From the NCBI GenBank assembly GCA_001003475.1, contig LCPF01000002.1:2190-64177 (forward strand): a stretch of DNA of 61,988 bases, in the 5' to 3' direction. This DNA is from Candidatus Jorgensenbacteria bacterium GW2011_GWA1_48_11 (GTDB lineage: Bacteria; Patescibacteriota; Minisyncoccia; UBA6257; GWB1-50-10). The position numbers and the translations under genes were made by a program. Below, piece after piece: positions 26,096 to 33,794 of this stretch (within the stretch, counting starts at the first letter, position 1; each line of letters begins with the position of its first letter). The notes beneath the pieces were generated by a model. That model did no database searches and was not told the origin of the DNA. It saw nothing but the letters and a program-made list of their open reading frames with translations.

Positions 26096-26101
26096 ATTAT
26101 A
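26096..26101 (-). promoter_or_regulatory. Predicted -10 box of dnaX
   Basis: TATAAT on the minus strand, nine bases before the dnaX ATG, predicting a near-leaderless mRNA. The site lies in the divergent gap with the PEBP gene. Confidence 0.5.
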
Positions 26102-26131
26102 ATAGCTCTATTCTAAAACAAAAATTAAAGC

Positions 26132-26671
26132 ATGCAAAAGGCGGTTTTTAGTCTGTTCGTATTTGCCCTGATCGCGGTTTTGGCGTATGTTTTAATAAAC
26201 GAGCAAATTCCAATGGGCAATCTGATTTTAAAAAGTTCGGCTTTCAAGGAAGGCGATTTGATACCGCCGAGATTCACCTGCGACGGCGACAACATCAATC
26301 CGCTTTTGGAAATCCGGAACATTCCGGAAAATACGAAAAGTCTTGTTTTGATCGTGGATGATCCGGATGCGACCGGCGGCCGGACCTTTGACCACTGGCT
26401 GGTTTTCAATATGCCGGCCAAGACCCAATATATTTCCGAGGACAGCTTGCCGTTGGGCGCCAAGGAGGGGATAAACGGCGCCGGGAGCGTCAAATACGTC
26501 GGGCCTTGCCCGCCGCGGGGCAATGCGCCGCACCGCTACATGTTCAAGCTTTACGCTTTGGATGCCGTTCTGGATCTGGTCTCGGGCGTCACGAAAGCCG
26601 AGTTGGAAAAAACCATGGCTGGCCACATTTTGGACCAGACCGTGCTTATTGGCCGTTATGGCCGCCATTAA
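26132..26671 (+). CDS. PEBP family protein (YbhB/YbcL type)
   Basis: A 179-residue phosphatidylethanolamine-binding-like protein. An N-terminal hydrophobic segment (LFVFALIAVLAYVLI) acts as signal or anchor. The PEBP core follows: FTCDGDNINPLLEI, VDDPDATGGRTFDHWLVFNM, then VGPCPPRGNAPHRYMFKLYA, all matching the bacterial Raf-kinase-inhibitor-like family. Members bind anionic ligands; the physiological role in bacteria is unclear. It is divergent from dnaX and is followed after two bases by the CYTH gene. Confidence 0.9.
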   Translation: MQKAVFSLFVFALIAVLAYVLINEQIPMGNLILKSSAFKEGDLIPPRFTCDGDNINPLLEIRNIPENTKSLVLIVDDPDATGGRTFDHWLVFNMPAKTQYISEDSLPLGAKEGINGAGSVKYVGPCPPRGNAPHRYMFKLYALDAVLDLVSGVTKAELEKTMAGHILDQTVLIGRYGRH

Positions 26672-26673
26672 AT

Positions 26674-27249
26674 ATGGCCAAGGATACGGAAATCGAACTG
26701 CAAACCAAGGTTGAGCGCCTCGCTCCGCTTTTGGCGTTCCTGGAAAAAGAAGGGAAATTCGAATCGGATAACCATCAGCGGGACGAATATTTTACGCCCG
26801 TCCATCGCGATTTCCTGGCGCCGCGGCCGATCGAAGAGTGGTTCCGCCTCCGCGATTCGAACGGCAAGTACTCCATTAATTACAAGAAGTGGCATTTTGA
26901 CGGCGAGGGCCGCGGTCTTTATGCCGATGAACACGAAACAAAGATAGAAAATCCGGAGGCCATGAGAAAAATCCTCGCTACTTTGGACTTCAAGCCGGTT
27001 ATAGTCGTTGATAAGGAAAGGAAGATCTGGCGGTATAAAGATTACGAAATATCGGTGGATTCGGTGAAGAACCTCGGCGATTTCGTCGAGATCGAGTATT
27101 ACGGCGACAGCCACCACTCCAATCACAAGGAAATCATGGACGGGATGATAAGCTTTCTTAAGGGTTTGGGCTGCGGCACGCTGGAGATAAATCACAGCGG
27201 CTACCCGGCCTTATTGCTCGGCCGCGCTGAAAGGATTGATAAAATATGA
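26674..27249 (+). CDS. CYTH-domain protein (class IV adenylate cyclase / CyaB-like)
   Basis: About 191 residues from the ATG at 26,674, chosen because the PEBP stop ends three bases earlier and a longer in-frame extension lies inside the PEBP gene. The N-terminus has the CYTH signature ExExK-like (TEIELQTKVERL). It is followed by basic and acidic strands (EWFRLRDSNGKYSINYKKW, ETKIENPEAM, YEISVDSVKNLGDFVEIEY) that line the tunnel and bind triphosphate with metal. Members act as adenylate cyclase, thiamine triphosphatase or triphosphatase; which applies here is unknown. It overlaps the next gene by four bases. Confidence 0.8.
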   Translation: MAKDTEIELQTKVERLAPLLAFLEKEGKFESDNHQRDEYFTPVHRDFLAPRPIEEWFRLRDSNGKYSINYKKWHFDGEGRGLYADEHETKIENPEAMRKILATLDFKPVIVVDKERKIWRYKDYEISVDSVKNLGDFVEIEYYGDSHHSNHKEIMDGMISFLKGLGCGTLEINHSGYPALLLGRAERIDKI

Positions 27250-28235
27250 TCCAGGAAAAATTAGAGAGTAAAGAAAAGAGTTACGAGCCGGGAGATTATC
27301 GCCTTGGGGTTAGCCTAGAATTGGCGAGAAAAAGCATATCAGAAAACTTTCCTAATATTTCGCTTAAAAGCATAGATTATTTCAGTGAAGGGCTTGGCAA
27401 TGTTGTTTTTCTCGTAAATGGCGAATACATATTTAAATTTGCCAGGCACGAAAAGGCCAGTAAGCGCCTTGAGCAGGAATTGAATTTGCTTCCCAAGCTT
27501 GTCGAGCGGATCAGCTTGCCGATTCCCAATCCCGAATACGCCGGCCGGCAGGCCGATAACGGTTTGAGATTCTTCGGTTATAAAAAAATCGAAGGCATCG
27601 GCTTAACAAAAGAAAGCATTAACGGCTTAGATGAAGAGACGCAAATGAAGTTAGCGAAACAACTGGCAGAACTTTTGAAGCAAATCAGTTCAATTGATTT
27701 AGACGAAGCCAGGCAATGGGGGATAGAAGAAGTTGATCCCAGAACTTTCTATGCTCGTCAATTAAAGGAAGCCCGAGAGATAGTCTACCCGATTTTGGAA
27801 GCTCAATATCCCGAGGAAGCCGAAGAATTAAAGACCTACATCGAAGGTTTTTTTCGAGATTATTTTAATAACGCAGACAATTTCGATTTTAAACCGGCTG
27901 TAGTGCACGGCGATTTAGAAGGCCGTTTGGCTATTATTTTCGATCCCGAAAAGCGGGAAATTTCCGGTATCGTTGATGCCGGTAATCCCGAGATTAATGA
28001 CCCTGATTTTGATTTGTGGCGGCTTTACGCCCACTATGGCTGGGATTTCATGGTAAAGCTTCTTAAATTTTTGCCCCATGACAGTCTTGAAAGATTGCGT
28101 GGGAAGCTGGATTTTTTCTGGCGCGCCCAAACCGTTCATCGCGCCGTGAGAGCAATCCTTCTCAAAGACGAAGAAAGCATCGAAATTTCATTAAAACAAA
28201 TGAAGGATAAAGCAAAAGATTATGAACCAGCCTGA
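27246..28235 (+). CDS. Aminoglycoside phosphotransferase-fold kinase
   Basis: A 329-residue APH/choline-kinase-fold protein. The nucleotide-binding Lys is in YIFKFARHEKASKRLEQE. The catalytic loop is VVHGDLEGRLAII, with Asp in HGDL, though the usual Asn two to five residues later is replaced. The metal-binding Asp is in GIVDAGNPEINDPDFDLWR. Small-molecule phosphorylation is likely, but the substrate is unknown and antibiotic resistance should not be assumed. It overlaps the CYTH gene (ATGA) and lies directly upstream of Cys-rich paralogue 2. Confidence 0.8.
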   Translation: MIQEKLESKEKSYEPGDYRLGVSLELARKSISENFPNISLKSIDYFSEGLGNVVFLVNGEYIFKFARHEKASKRLEQELNLLPKLVERISLPIPNPEYAGRQADNGLRFFGYKKIEGIGLTKESINGLDEETQMKLAKQLAELLKQISSIDLDEARQWGIEEVDPRTFYARQLKEAREIVYPILEAQYPEEAEELKTYIEGFFRDYFNNADNFDFKPAVVHGDLEGRLAIIFDPEKREISGIVDAGNPEINDPDFDLWRLYAHYGWDFMVKLLKFLPHDSLERLRGKLDFFWRAQTVHRAVRAILLKDEESIEISLKQMKDKAKDYEPA

Positions 28236-28264
28236 AACAAAAATCTCGCTGTGCGGCCGCATAG

Positions 28265-28303
28265 CACTATGACATGTCATAGTGTTGTGACGCGTCATAA
28301 CAC
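28265..28303. repeat. Back-to-back palindromes upstream of Cys-rich paralogue 2
   Basis: A perfect 20-base palindrome (CACTATGACATGTCATAGTG) at 28,265-28,284 is followed by a near-perfect 22-base one around TGACGCGTCA. The first shares the core CTATGACATGT(C/T)ATAG with the palindrome between paralogues 3 and 4. They lie 22-60 bases before the paralogue 2 start. Confidence 0.75.
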
Positions 28304-28324
28304 CAATTAAATTAAATTCAAAGC

Positions 28325-30106
28325 ATGACAACTGAAATCAGAAATTGTCAGAATTGTAAGCAATCATTCGTTATTGATTCGGAGGATTTCGCTTTCTATG
28401 AAAAAATGGAAGTTCCGCCGCCGACTTTTTGTTGGATTTGCAGGGTGGAACGGCGTTTGGTTTATCGTAACGAGAGAACTCTTTACAGGAGAAAGAGCGG
28501 TTATACTGGCAAGGAGATATTTTCAACTTTCCCGCCCGATATGCCATACGTCACTTACGAATCGGATATCTGGTATTCGGATGCATGGGATCCTTTGTCG
28601 TACGGCCGAGATTACGATTTTAACCGTCCGTTTTTTTCTCAGTTCGATGAGCTCATGAAGATCGTGCCGTTGCAAGCGCGGAGCGTAATTTCACCGGTGA
28701 ACAGCGATTATGGCAATAATTCGTCGGGATCAAAGAATTGCTATCTTGTTTTCAATACAACCAATGCGGAAGATTGCTTGTACGGTAACGGCGTGAGTTT
28801 TTCGAAGGATTGTGTCGACAATTCGCATATCTCGAAATCGGAACTTTGTTACGGGAATTTCTGGCTGACTCGTTGCAGTCGAGCATTCTTTTCGGAACGC
28901 TGTGAGGATTGCTCGGATATATGGTTTTCGAAAGATCTTCGCGGTTGTTCGAATTGTTTCGGGTGCTTTAACTTACGAAACAAGAGTTATTACATCTGGA
29001 ATAGACCGCACTCAAAAGAAGAATACGCCGCATGGCTGGCGAAATTGAATACCGGCTCGTTTTGCGAGTTTTCGAAATGGAAAGGAGAGTTTGCCCAGCG
29101 TACGATCGCTTACCCTTCAAAGTTTATCGAGGGAACGCATAATTCCGACGTAAGCGGGAACTACATTTTCAATTCAAAAAACGTAAAAAAATCTTTTCTG
29201 GTGCGCGATGGGGAAAACCTGAAATATTGCCAGTATCTGCAAGAGCCGCCAAACAAGGATTGTTATGATCATACGACTTGGGGAGTGGGGAACGCATTTA
29301 CTTATGAATGCGGTCAGGTTGGCGACGGAGCGAATAACGTAAAATTCGTCGCTACTTCTTGGACGAACATTAGAAACATCGAATATTGCTACATGTGTCA
29401 CTCCTCATCGGATCTTTTCGGATGTGTGAGTCTCAGGAATAAGCAATATTGTGTTTTGAACAAGCAGTATACGAAAGAAAAATACGAAGAACTGGTGAGG
29501 CGGATAAAAGAACAGATGATGCAAATTCCTTACATTGATAAAAAGGGAAGGGAGTACCGATATGGCGAGTTTTTTCCTATCGAATTTTCTCCTTTTCCGT
29601 ACAATGAAACGGCAACCCAGGATTATTTCCGGCGCACAAAATCGGAAGTTGAGGCGTTGGGGTATACTTGGCGTGACCAGCCTACGCGGAATTATTCCGT
29701 AACCATGCGAACGGAGGATATTCCAGATTCCATAGATGAGGTAGGGGATAAAATCATTGAAGACATTATCAGGTGTGCGCACCGAGGCGAATGCAATGAT
29801 AATTGCACTACGGCGTTCCGTATCACGCCCACAGAATTATCATTTTATAGGAGGATGAAGCTGCCGTTACCGCGCCTATGCCCAAATTGCCGAACCTGTG
29901 AGCGTCTGGAGCATCGAGGTACGTTCAAGCTCTGGCCCCGCCAATGCACCTGCGCCGGGGAGAAGTCGGAAAACGACGTCTATTCAAACACCGCCTCACA
30001 TTTTCACGGAGCCGGGCGGTGTCCCAACGAATTCGAAACCTCCTATTCCCCGGAGAGGAAAGAAATCGTCTATTGTGAAAGCTGTTACAATAGTGAAGTT
30101 GTCTGA
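28325..30106 (+). CDS. Large Cys-rich zinc-ribbon repeat protein, paralogue 2
   Basis: A 593-residue paralogue of the protein at 13.5-15.2 kb. The N-terminal ribbon reads CQNC, FVIDSEDFAFYEKM, PPPTFCWIC. The central ladder carries CSNCFGCFNLRNKSYYIWN and later LFGCVSLRNKQYCVLNKQY. The C-terminal ribbon has CNDNC, FRITPTELSFYRRM, LPRLCPNC, then CTCAGEKSE, HFHGAGRCPNEFE and YCESC. The last ~170 bases are nearly identical to paralogue 3, far more alike than the rest of the gene. No signal peptide or helix is seen. A TAAATT hexamer lies six bases before the ATG. Function unknown. Confidence 0.85.
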   Translation: MTTEIRNCQNCKQSFVIDSEDFAFYEKMEVPPPTFCWICRVERRLVYRNERTLYRRKSGYTGKEIFSTFPPDMPYVTYESDIWYSDAWDPLSYGRDYDFNRPFFSQFDELMKIVPLQARSVISPVNSDYGNNSSGSKNCYLVFNTTNAEDCLYGNGVSFSKDCVDNSHISKSELCYGNFWLTRCSRAFFSERCEDCSDIWFSKDLRGCSNCFGCFNLRNKSYYIWNRPHSKEEYAAWLAKLNTGSFCEFSKWKGEFAQRTIAYPSKFIEGTHNSDVSGNYIFNSKNVKKSFLVRDGENLKYCQYLQEPPNKDCYDHTTWGVGNAFTYECGQVGDGANNVKFVATSWTNIRNIEYCYMCHSSSDLFGCVSLRNKQYCVLNKQYTKEKYEELVRRIKEQMMQIPYIDKKGREYRYGEFFPIEFSPFPYNETATQDYFRRTKSEVEALGYTWRDQPTRNYSVTMRTEDIPDSIDEVGDKIIEDIIRCAHRGECNDNCTTAFRITPTELSFYRRMKLPLPRLCPNCRTCERLEHRGTFKLWPRQCTCAGEKSENDVYSNTASHFHGAGRCPNEFETSYSPERKEIVYCESCYNSEVV

Positions 30107-30157
30107 ACTCCATTTATTTCATTTGGTTATCTAAATTGAATCCATAATTTTATTCCG

Positions 30158-30204
30158 ACAATGGGAAGAGCAACGCCATATTGAGCAATAGCTCTTCCAA
30201 TTGT
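30158..30204 (-). repeat. Dispersed inverted-repeat element, copy 1
   Basis: Arms ACAATGGGAAGAGC and GCTCTTCCAATTGT flank a 19-base loop. The reverse complement of this copy matches the element at 51,271-51,313, including the whole loop TATTGCTCAATATGGCGTT. It follows Cys-rich paralogue 2. Confidence 0.8.
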
Positions 30205-30273
30205 TGAAAAAAAGAATTATCGAAGAAAATCTGTTGTTATTATATTTATATTAATGTCAGATCCGATAAAATC

Positions 30274-30639
30274 ATGCTGAAACCGCCGAAAAACGATCAA
30301 AAATATTCCTGGACTTACCACGCGGCGGACAAAATGCGGCAGTACGGCATTGGCGAAGGCCGAGTCAAAAGGATCATCCGTTTTCCCAAAAGAGTGGAAG
30401 AGGGGATCGCGCCTAAAACCGTGGCCGTGATGCAGCCGGCCGGGAGCAAGCGCTACAGCGAGATTTGGGTGATGTACAAGCTTACGAAGCAAGCAACAAA
30501 AGACTCTAAACAAAAAACAAATGACTTTAAACAGGTAGGGAAAATTAAAATAATTACAGCCTGGAGATATCCAGGTAAATCTCCAGAGAGAGATCCGGTA
30601 CCTCAAGAAGTTATCGAAGAGGTGAGGCGTCTTTTATAA
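30274..30639 (+). CDS. DUF4258/RelE-like small basic protein
   Basis: A 121-residue protein whose opening WTYHAADKMRQYGIGEGRVK and later KIKIITAWRYPGK resemble DUF4258-type or toxin-like RelE/BrnT folds, in which an N-terminal His and a C-terminal strand shape a nuclease-like site. A middle Lys/Gln-rich insertion (KQATKDSKQKTNDF) looks repetitive. No antitoxin-like partner is adjacent, so toxin function is only a possibility. The gene is followed after nine bases by the second APH-fold kinase. Confidence 0.5.
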   Translation: MLKPPKNDQKYSWTYHAADKMRQYGIGEGRVKRIIRFPKRVEEGIAPKTVAVMQPAGSKRYSEIWVMYKLTKQATKDSKQKTNDFKQVGKIKIITAWRYPGKSPERDPVPQEVIEEVRRLL

Positions 30640-30648
30640 TATAAGATA

Positions 30649-31629
30649 ATGAGACACATTAATTTCTTTTCTAAAATTGAATATCAGGAGATAGCTGACG
30701 TTTTCGGGTTGGGCAATATTAAAAAAATTGAACATTTTAAGCAGGGGTTGGCAGCGCCGAAGGCATTAGTTAAAACAACGAATGGCAGTTATGTTATCGC
30801 TAAATACAAAATAGGCAAAGGCGAGAATTTCAAAAATAAGCCTCGAAAATCCATTCTGCATGAGATAAACCTTTTAACATCATTGAAAGATTTGCCAGTG
30901 CCCAAATATCTGGCATATAAGGACGGAAAACGCCTTTTAGATTTTAAAGGCTTTGGTGTCACCGTTTATAAATATCTAGATGGTCATATCACTAATACAA
31001 TCAATGAAAAAAAAGCTTTTGCGCTTGGTAATTTTCTTGGAGGCTTCCAGAGACAAAAGAAAAGATTCAGAGGAAAATTTGCGGATAGATACAAATTTTA
31101 TGATTTTTCAATCTCCAGAATGAAATTTATGAAACCTTATGCCTATAATCAAACCCACAAAGAACTTAAAGCAGTAGTAAAAGAAGTGGAAAGGGGGGTT
31201 ATTCTCAATCGGCTCGGCAAGAATCTTCCTCGGGGTCCTATCCATGTCGATATAAAATCAGATAATGAGTTATTTAGGGGAGATAAGCTTACGGGCATTA
31301 TAGATTTTGGAAATTTTTATATAGGCCCATTGATTTTGGATGTAGGGAAAGCCATCGTATTTAATTGCGTTAAGAGAGGAAAATTGGATGGGAAATTAGT
31401 GAGGAGTTTTTTGCGCGGCTACGAAAAGCAAAGACTTCTTAAAAGGCAGGAAATAAATTATCTAAAAAAATCTATTCTTTATTCAATATACAGTCATATT
31501 TGGCTTGATTTGTATCACGTGCCTTTAAAATTAGTTCCTGAGACGCACACGCTTTATTTTGTAAGGGCTTTTCTGCCCGCCATACGCGATTTGGACAAAA
31601 ATGAAAATTTTATCGCAGAAATTCTTTGA
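30649..31629 (+). CDS. APH/homoserine-kinase-like phosphotransferase
   Basis: A 326-residue kinase of the APH/ThrB-II fold. It has a nucleotide-binding segment (GSYVIAKYKIGKGENF), the catalytic loop GPIHVDIKSDNELF with Asp and Asn, and the metal loop GIIDFGNFYIGPLILDVGK. HVD replaces the usual HGD. A TATAAT hexamer lies eight bases before the ATG, overlapping the previous stop, which suggests a leaderless mRNA. The mpg gene starts inside its 3' end. Substrate unknown. Confidence 0.75.
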   Translation: MRHINFFSKIEYQEIADVFGLGNIKKIEHFKQGLAAPKALVKTTNGSYVIAKYKIGKGENFKNKPRKSILHEINLLTSLKDLPVPKYLAYKDGKRLLDFKGFGVTVYKYLDGHITNTINEKKAFALGNFLGGFQRQKKRFRGKFADRYKFYDFSISRMKFMKPYAYNQTHKELKAVVKEVERGVILNRLGKNLPRGPIHVDIKSDNELFRGDKLTGIIDFGNFYIGPLILDVGKAIVFNCVKRGKLDGKLVRSFLRGYEKQRLLKRQEINYLKKSILYSIYSHIWLDLYHVPLKLVPETHTLYFVRAFLPAIRDLDKNENFIAEIL

Positions 31630-32248
31630 GCAGCCGGCTTTGAAAATAGCTAAAGTCCTTCTGGGCAAATATTTGGTGCGGCGGATCGGCCGCAAAACCA
31701 TAAAAGTGATGATTACCGAAGTCGAAGCCTATGACGGCTTTAAAGACAAGGCTTCGCATGCGGCGCGGGGCCTTACTGAACGCAATAAGATAATGTTCGG
31801 GCCGGCCGGTTATTGGTATGTCTATTTCACTTATGGCATGCATTGGATGCTGAACATCGTGACTGGGAGGGAGGGCTATCCGGCCGCCGTCTTAATTCGC
31901 GGCGTACGGTTAATCCTTCCGCGTACTTCCTCGGGAGGCAGTCTCAGGGGCGACGCCCAAGTCTTAGCCTCCCTACGGGATACGCGGAAGGGCACGTCGG
32001 AAAAGTATATTAACGGGCCGGCTCGGCTGACCAAATTTTTAAAAATAGATAAGAGGTTCAATAATAAAGCTGCTAGTTGCCGAACTGGCCTATGGATAGA
32101 AGACAATCCGAGGTTTAGAAATTTGTCCGCCCGAGGCAGATCCGCCTCTGGCGGAAAATTCGAAATTAGAAATTCTCCGAGAATCGGGGTCGGTTACGCC
32201 GGTCCTATTTGGTCAAAAAAGCCCTATCGGTTTAAGATAGAAGCATGA
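31601..32248 (+). CDS. mpg: 3-methyladenine DNA glycosylase (AAG/Mpg type)
   Basis: A 215-residue DNA repair glycosylase. Recognisable parts are LARVLLGKYL-like ALKIAKVLLGKYLVRR, ITEVEAYDGFKDKASHAARG (catalytic Glu), TERNKIMFGPAGYWYVYFTY, GMHWMLNIVT, YPAAVLIRGVRLI, INGPARLTKFLKI and the ending RIGVGYAGPIWSKKPYRFKI. Two stretches do not fit the family. They are residues ~105-130, encoded by a 77-base inverted repeat, and about residues 175-190 (SARGRSASGGK), encoded by another GC-rich hairpin. Both keep the frame. It overlaps the kinase gene by 29 bases. Confidence 0.88.
   Translation: MKILSQKFFEQPALKIAKVLLGKYLVRRIGRKTIKVMITEVEAYDGFKDKASHAARGLTERNKIMFGPAGYWYVYFTYGMHWMLNIVTGREGYPAAVLIRGVRLILPRTSSGGSLRGDAQVLASLRDTRKGTSEKYINGPARLTKFLKIDKRFNNKAASCRTGLWIEDNPRFRNLSARGRSASGGKFEIRNSPRIGVGYAGPIWSKKPYRFKIEA
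31915..31991. repeat. Inverted repeat inserted in frame within mpg
   Basis: Outer arms CCTTCCGCGTA and TACGCGGAAGG pair perfectly, as do inner arms GGGAGGC and GCCTCCC. The element encodes residues absent from the usual Mpg core. A second GC hairpin with CCGCC/GGCGG arms lies at about 32,120-32,152. Confidence 0.7.
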
Positions 32249-32356
32249 ATCCCGTTAGAAGCGGCCTCGATAACCATAAGGGAACAATATTATTAATTGG
32301 TTATAATATAACCGGTCTAAACCAAACGCGGAGATTTGTTCCGCTTCTAACGGGAT
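32249..32356. repeat. 16-base inverted repeat overlapping the ychF start codon
   Basis: ATCCCGTTAGAAGCGG (32,249-32,264) and CCGCTTCTAACGGGAT (32,341-32,356) are perfect inverted copies. The right arm contains the first two bases of the ychF ATG and the bases before it. Between them lies a TATAAT hexamer in the palindrome GGTTATAATATAACC. Confidence 0.8.
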
Positions 32357-33365
32357 GAAACTTTCCATTGGCATCGTCGGTTTGCCCAACGTCGGCAAAT
32401 CCACCTTGTTCAAAATTTTAACGAAACAAGAGGTGCATATTGCCAATTATCCTTTTGCGACGATTGATCCGAACGTGGGCATTGTGCCCGTGCCGGACGA
32501 AAGACTGGAAAAATTGGCAAAATTAAGCCAGTCGAAGAAAATCGTGCCGGCAGTCGTGGAATTTTACGACATTGCCGGTTTGGTCAAAGGCGCCAATAAA
32601 GGCGAGGGCTTGGGCAATCAGTTCTTGTCTCACATCCGTGAAGTGAATGCGGTCCTGCAAGTCGTCCGCTGTTTTTCGGCGAGCGACATCATTCACGTCG
32701 AAAGCACGACCGATCCGGTGCGCGATCTGGAAATAGTGAACATGGAGCTGGTTCTTAAGGATTTGGAAACCGTAGCCAAGAGACACGAGAATGCCGAAGC
32801 CGATGCCCGGAGCGGCAAGAAAGAGGCGGTCCTGTTAAGAGATAATTTGCTGGACATCAAGAAAGCGCTGGAGATGGGCGAGCTCATCGTGACCGATCCG
32901 GACTTGGTCAGACGCCACGAAGCCATGTTCAAGGATTTGAATCTTTTGACGGCCAAGCCGCAGCTTATTTTATTGAACGGCAAGCCGGAAGAGGTGAGTG
33001 ACGAATTGAAAAATAAGATTAGGGCTATGAAGGCCGATTATCTGATCCACGATCTGGCGAGCGAAAATTTCGTTCCAGAATTGATTCAGAAAGCCTACCA
33101 GATTCTTAATCTGATCAGTTTTTTGACTACCGGCGAGGATGAAACCCGGGCCTGGACCATTCAAAAGGGGACGAAAGCGCCGCAGGCCGCCGGCGTCATT
33201 CACACGGATTTTGAAAGCAAATTCATCAGGGCCGAAGTCATCAATTGGCAAAAACTAATGGAAGCCGGCAGCTGGAATAGCGCCAAACAAAAAGGCTGGC
33301 TGCGGCTCGAAGGCAAGGACTACGTGATGGCTGACGGTGACGTTGTCGTCATTCGGCACGGTTAA
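32355..33365 (+). CDS. ychF: Redox-regulated ATPase YchF (Obg-like)
   Basis: A 336-residue OBG-family ATPase that associates with ribosomes. It shows the P-loop GIVGLPNVGKSTLFKILT, FATIDPNVG, YDIAGLVKGANKGEGLGNQF, the altered G4-like motif that gives ATP preference (LILLNGKPEE) and the C-terminal TGS domain starting FLTTGEDETRAWTI and ending VVIRHG. It is slightly shorter than the usual ~363. The start codon lies in the arm of a 16-base inverted repeat, so its translation could be influenced by RNA pairing. Confidence 0.94.
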   Translation: MKLSIGIVGLPNVGKSTLFKILTKQEVHIANYPFATIDPNVGIVPVPDERLEKLAKLSQSKKIVPAVVEFYDIAGLVKGANKGEGLGNQFLSHIREVNAVLQVVRCFSASDIIHVESTTDPVRDLEIVNMELVLKDLETVAKRHENAEADARSGKKEAVLLRDNLLDIKKALEMGELIVTDPDLVRRHEAMFKDLNLLTAKPQLILLNGKPEEVSDELKNKIRAMKADYLIHDLASENFVPELIQKAYQILNLISFLTTGEDETRAWTIQKGTKAPQAAGVIHTDFESKFIRAEVINWQKLMEAGSWNSAKQKGWLRLEGKDYVMADGDVVVIRHG

Positions 33366-33391
33366 AAAAAGCGCCGGTCAGGCGCTTTTTT
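33365..33391. terminator. Bidirectional terminator
   Basis: AAAAAAGCGCC, loop GGTCA, GGCGCTTTTTT. It separates convergent ychF and the DoxX-like gene, and encodes the last residues of the latter. Confidence 0.85.
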
Positions 33392-33752
33392 CTTCCAGCA
33401 GGAGGAAAAGCAGGGCCAGGGCAGAAAGCATCAGGCCGACATCCCGGAAAGTGACAAGATCAACGCCATAGAAGACGATGATTGAGAGAAAATCGAGAAA
33501 GGCCAGGAAAGCCGCCAGCTTCACCCATTTGTTAAAGAGTAGAAGGGCGGCGACAAAAAGCTCGAAAACGGCGTAAATCGAAAGGAGAGTATGGCGTTCG
33601 ATTATCTTGCCGAGCCAAGCCGGCACGAAATCGAGCCAGCTCGCCGGCTCGACCCACATGAGGAGGCCAGCGTAAAGGAAGACCAACCCCAACCCGAAGC
33701 GAATAATTGCGGTCGGCCTTATTTTAGATTCCAGGGTTTTTATAAACATCAA
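33378..33752 (-). CDS. DoxX-like four-helix membrane protein
   Basis: A 124-residue protein with four membrane helices and the DoxX-type opening IIRFGLGLVFLYAGLLMW, then WLGKIIERHTLLSIYAVFEL and LAAFLAFLDFLSIIVFYGVD. Such proteins are often linked to redox or membrane maintenance, but no specific role can be inferred. It is convergent with ychF and shares its terminator. Confidence 0.65.
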   Translation of the reverse strand: MMFIKTLESKIRPTAIIRFGLGLVFLYAGLLMWVEPASWLDFVPAWLGKIIERHTLLSIYAVFELFVAALLLFNKWVKLAAFLAFLDFLSIIVFYGVDLVTFRDVGLMLSALALLFLLLEEKSA

Positions 33753-33794
33753 TTTTGGCTTATGATTATATTATAGCAAAATTTATTTCCAATC

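Noticed and set aside
26506-26673. Extended CYTH start inside the PEBP gene
   Set aside because: The family motif starts at 26,674, three bases after the PEBP stop.
30274-30639. Toxin-antitoxin pair call
   Set aside because: No antitoxin-like gene adjoins the DUF4258-like protein.
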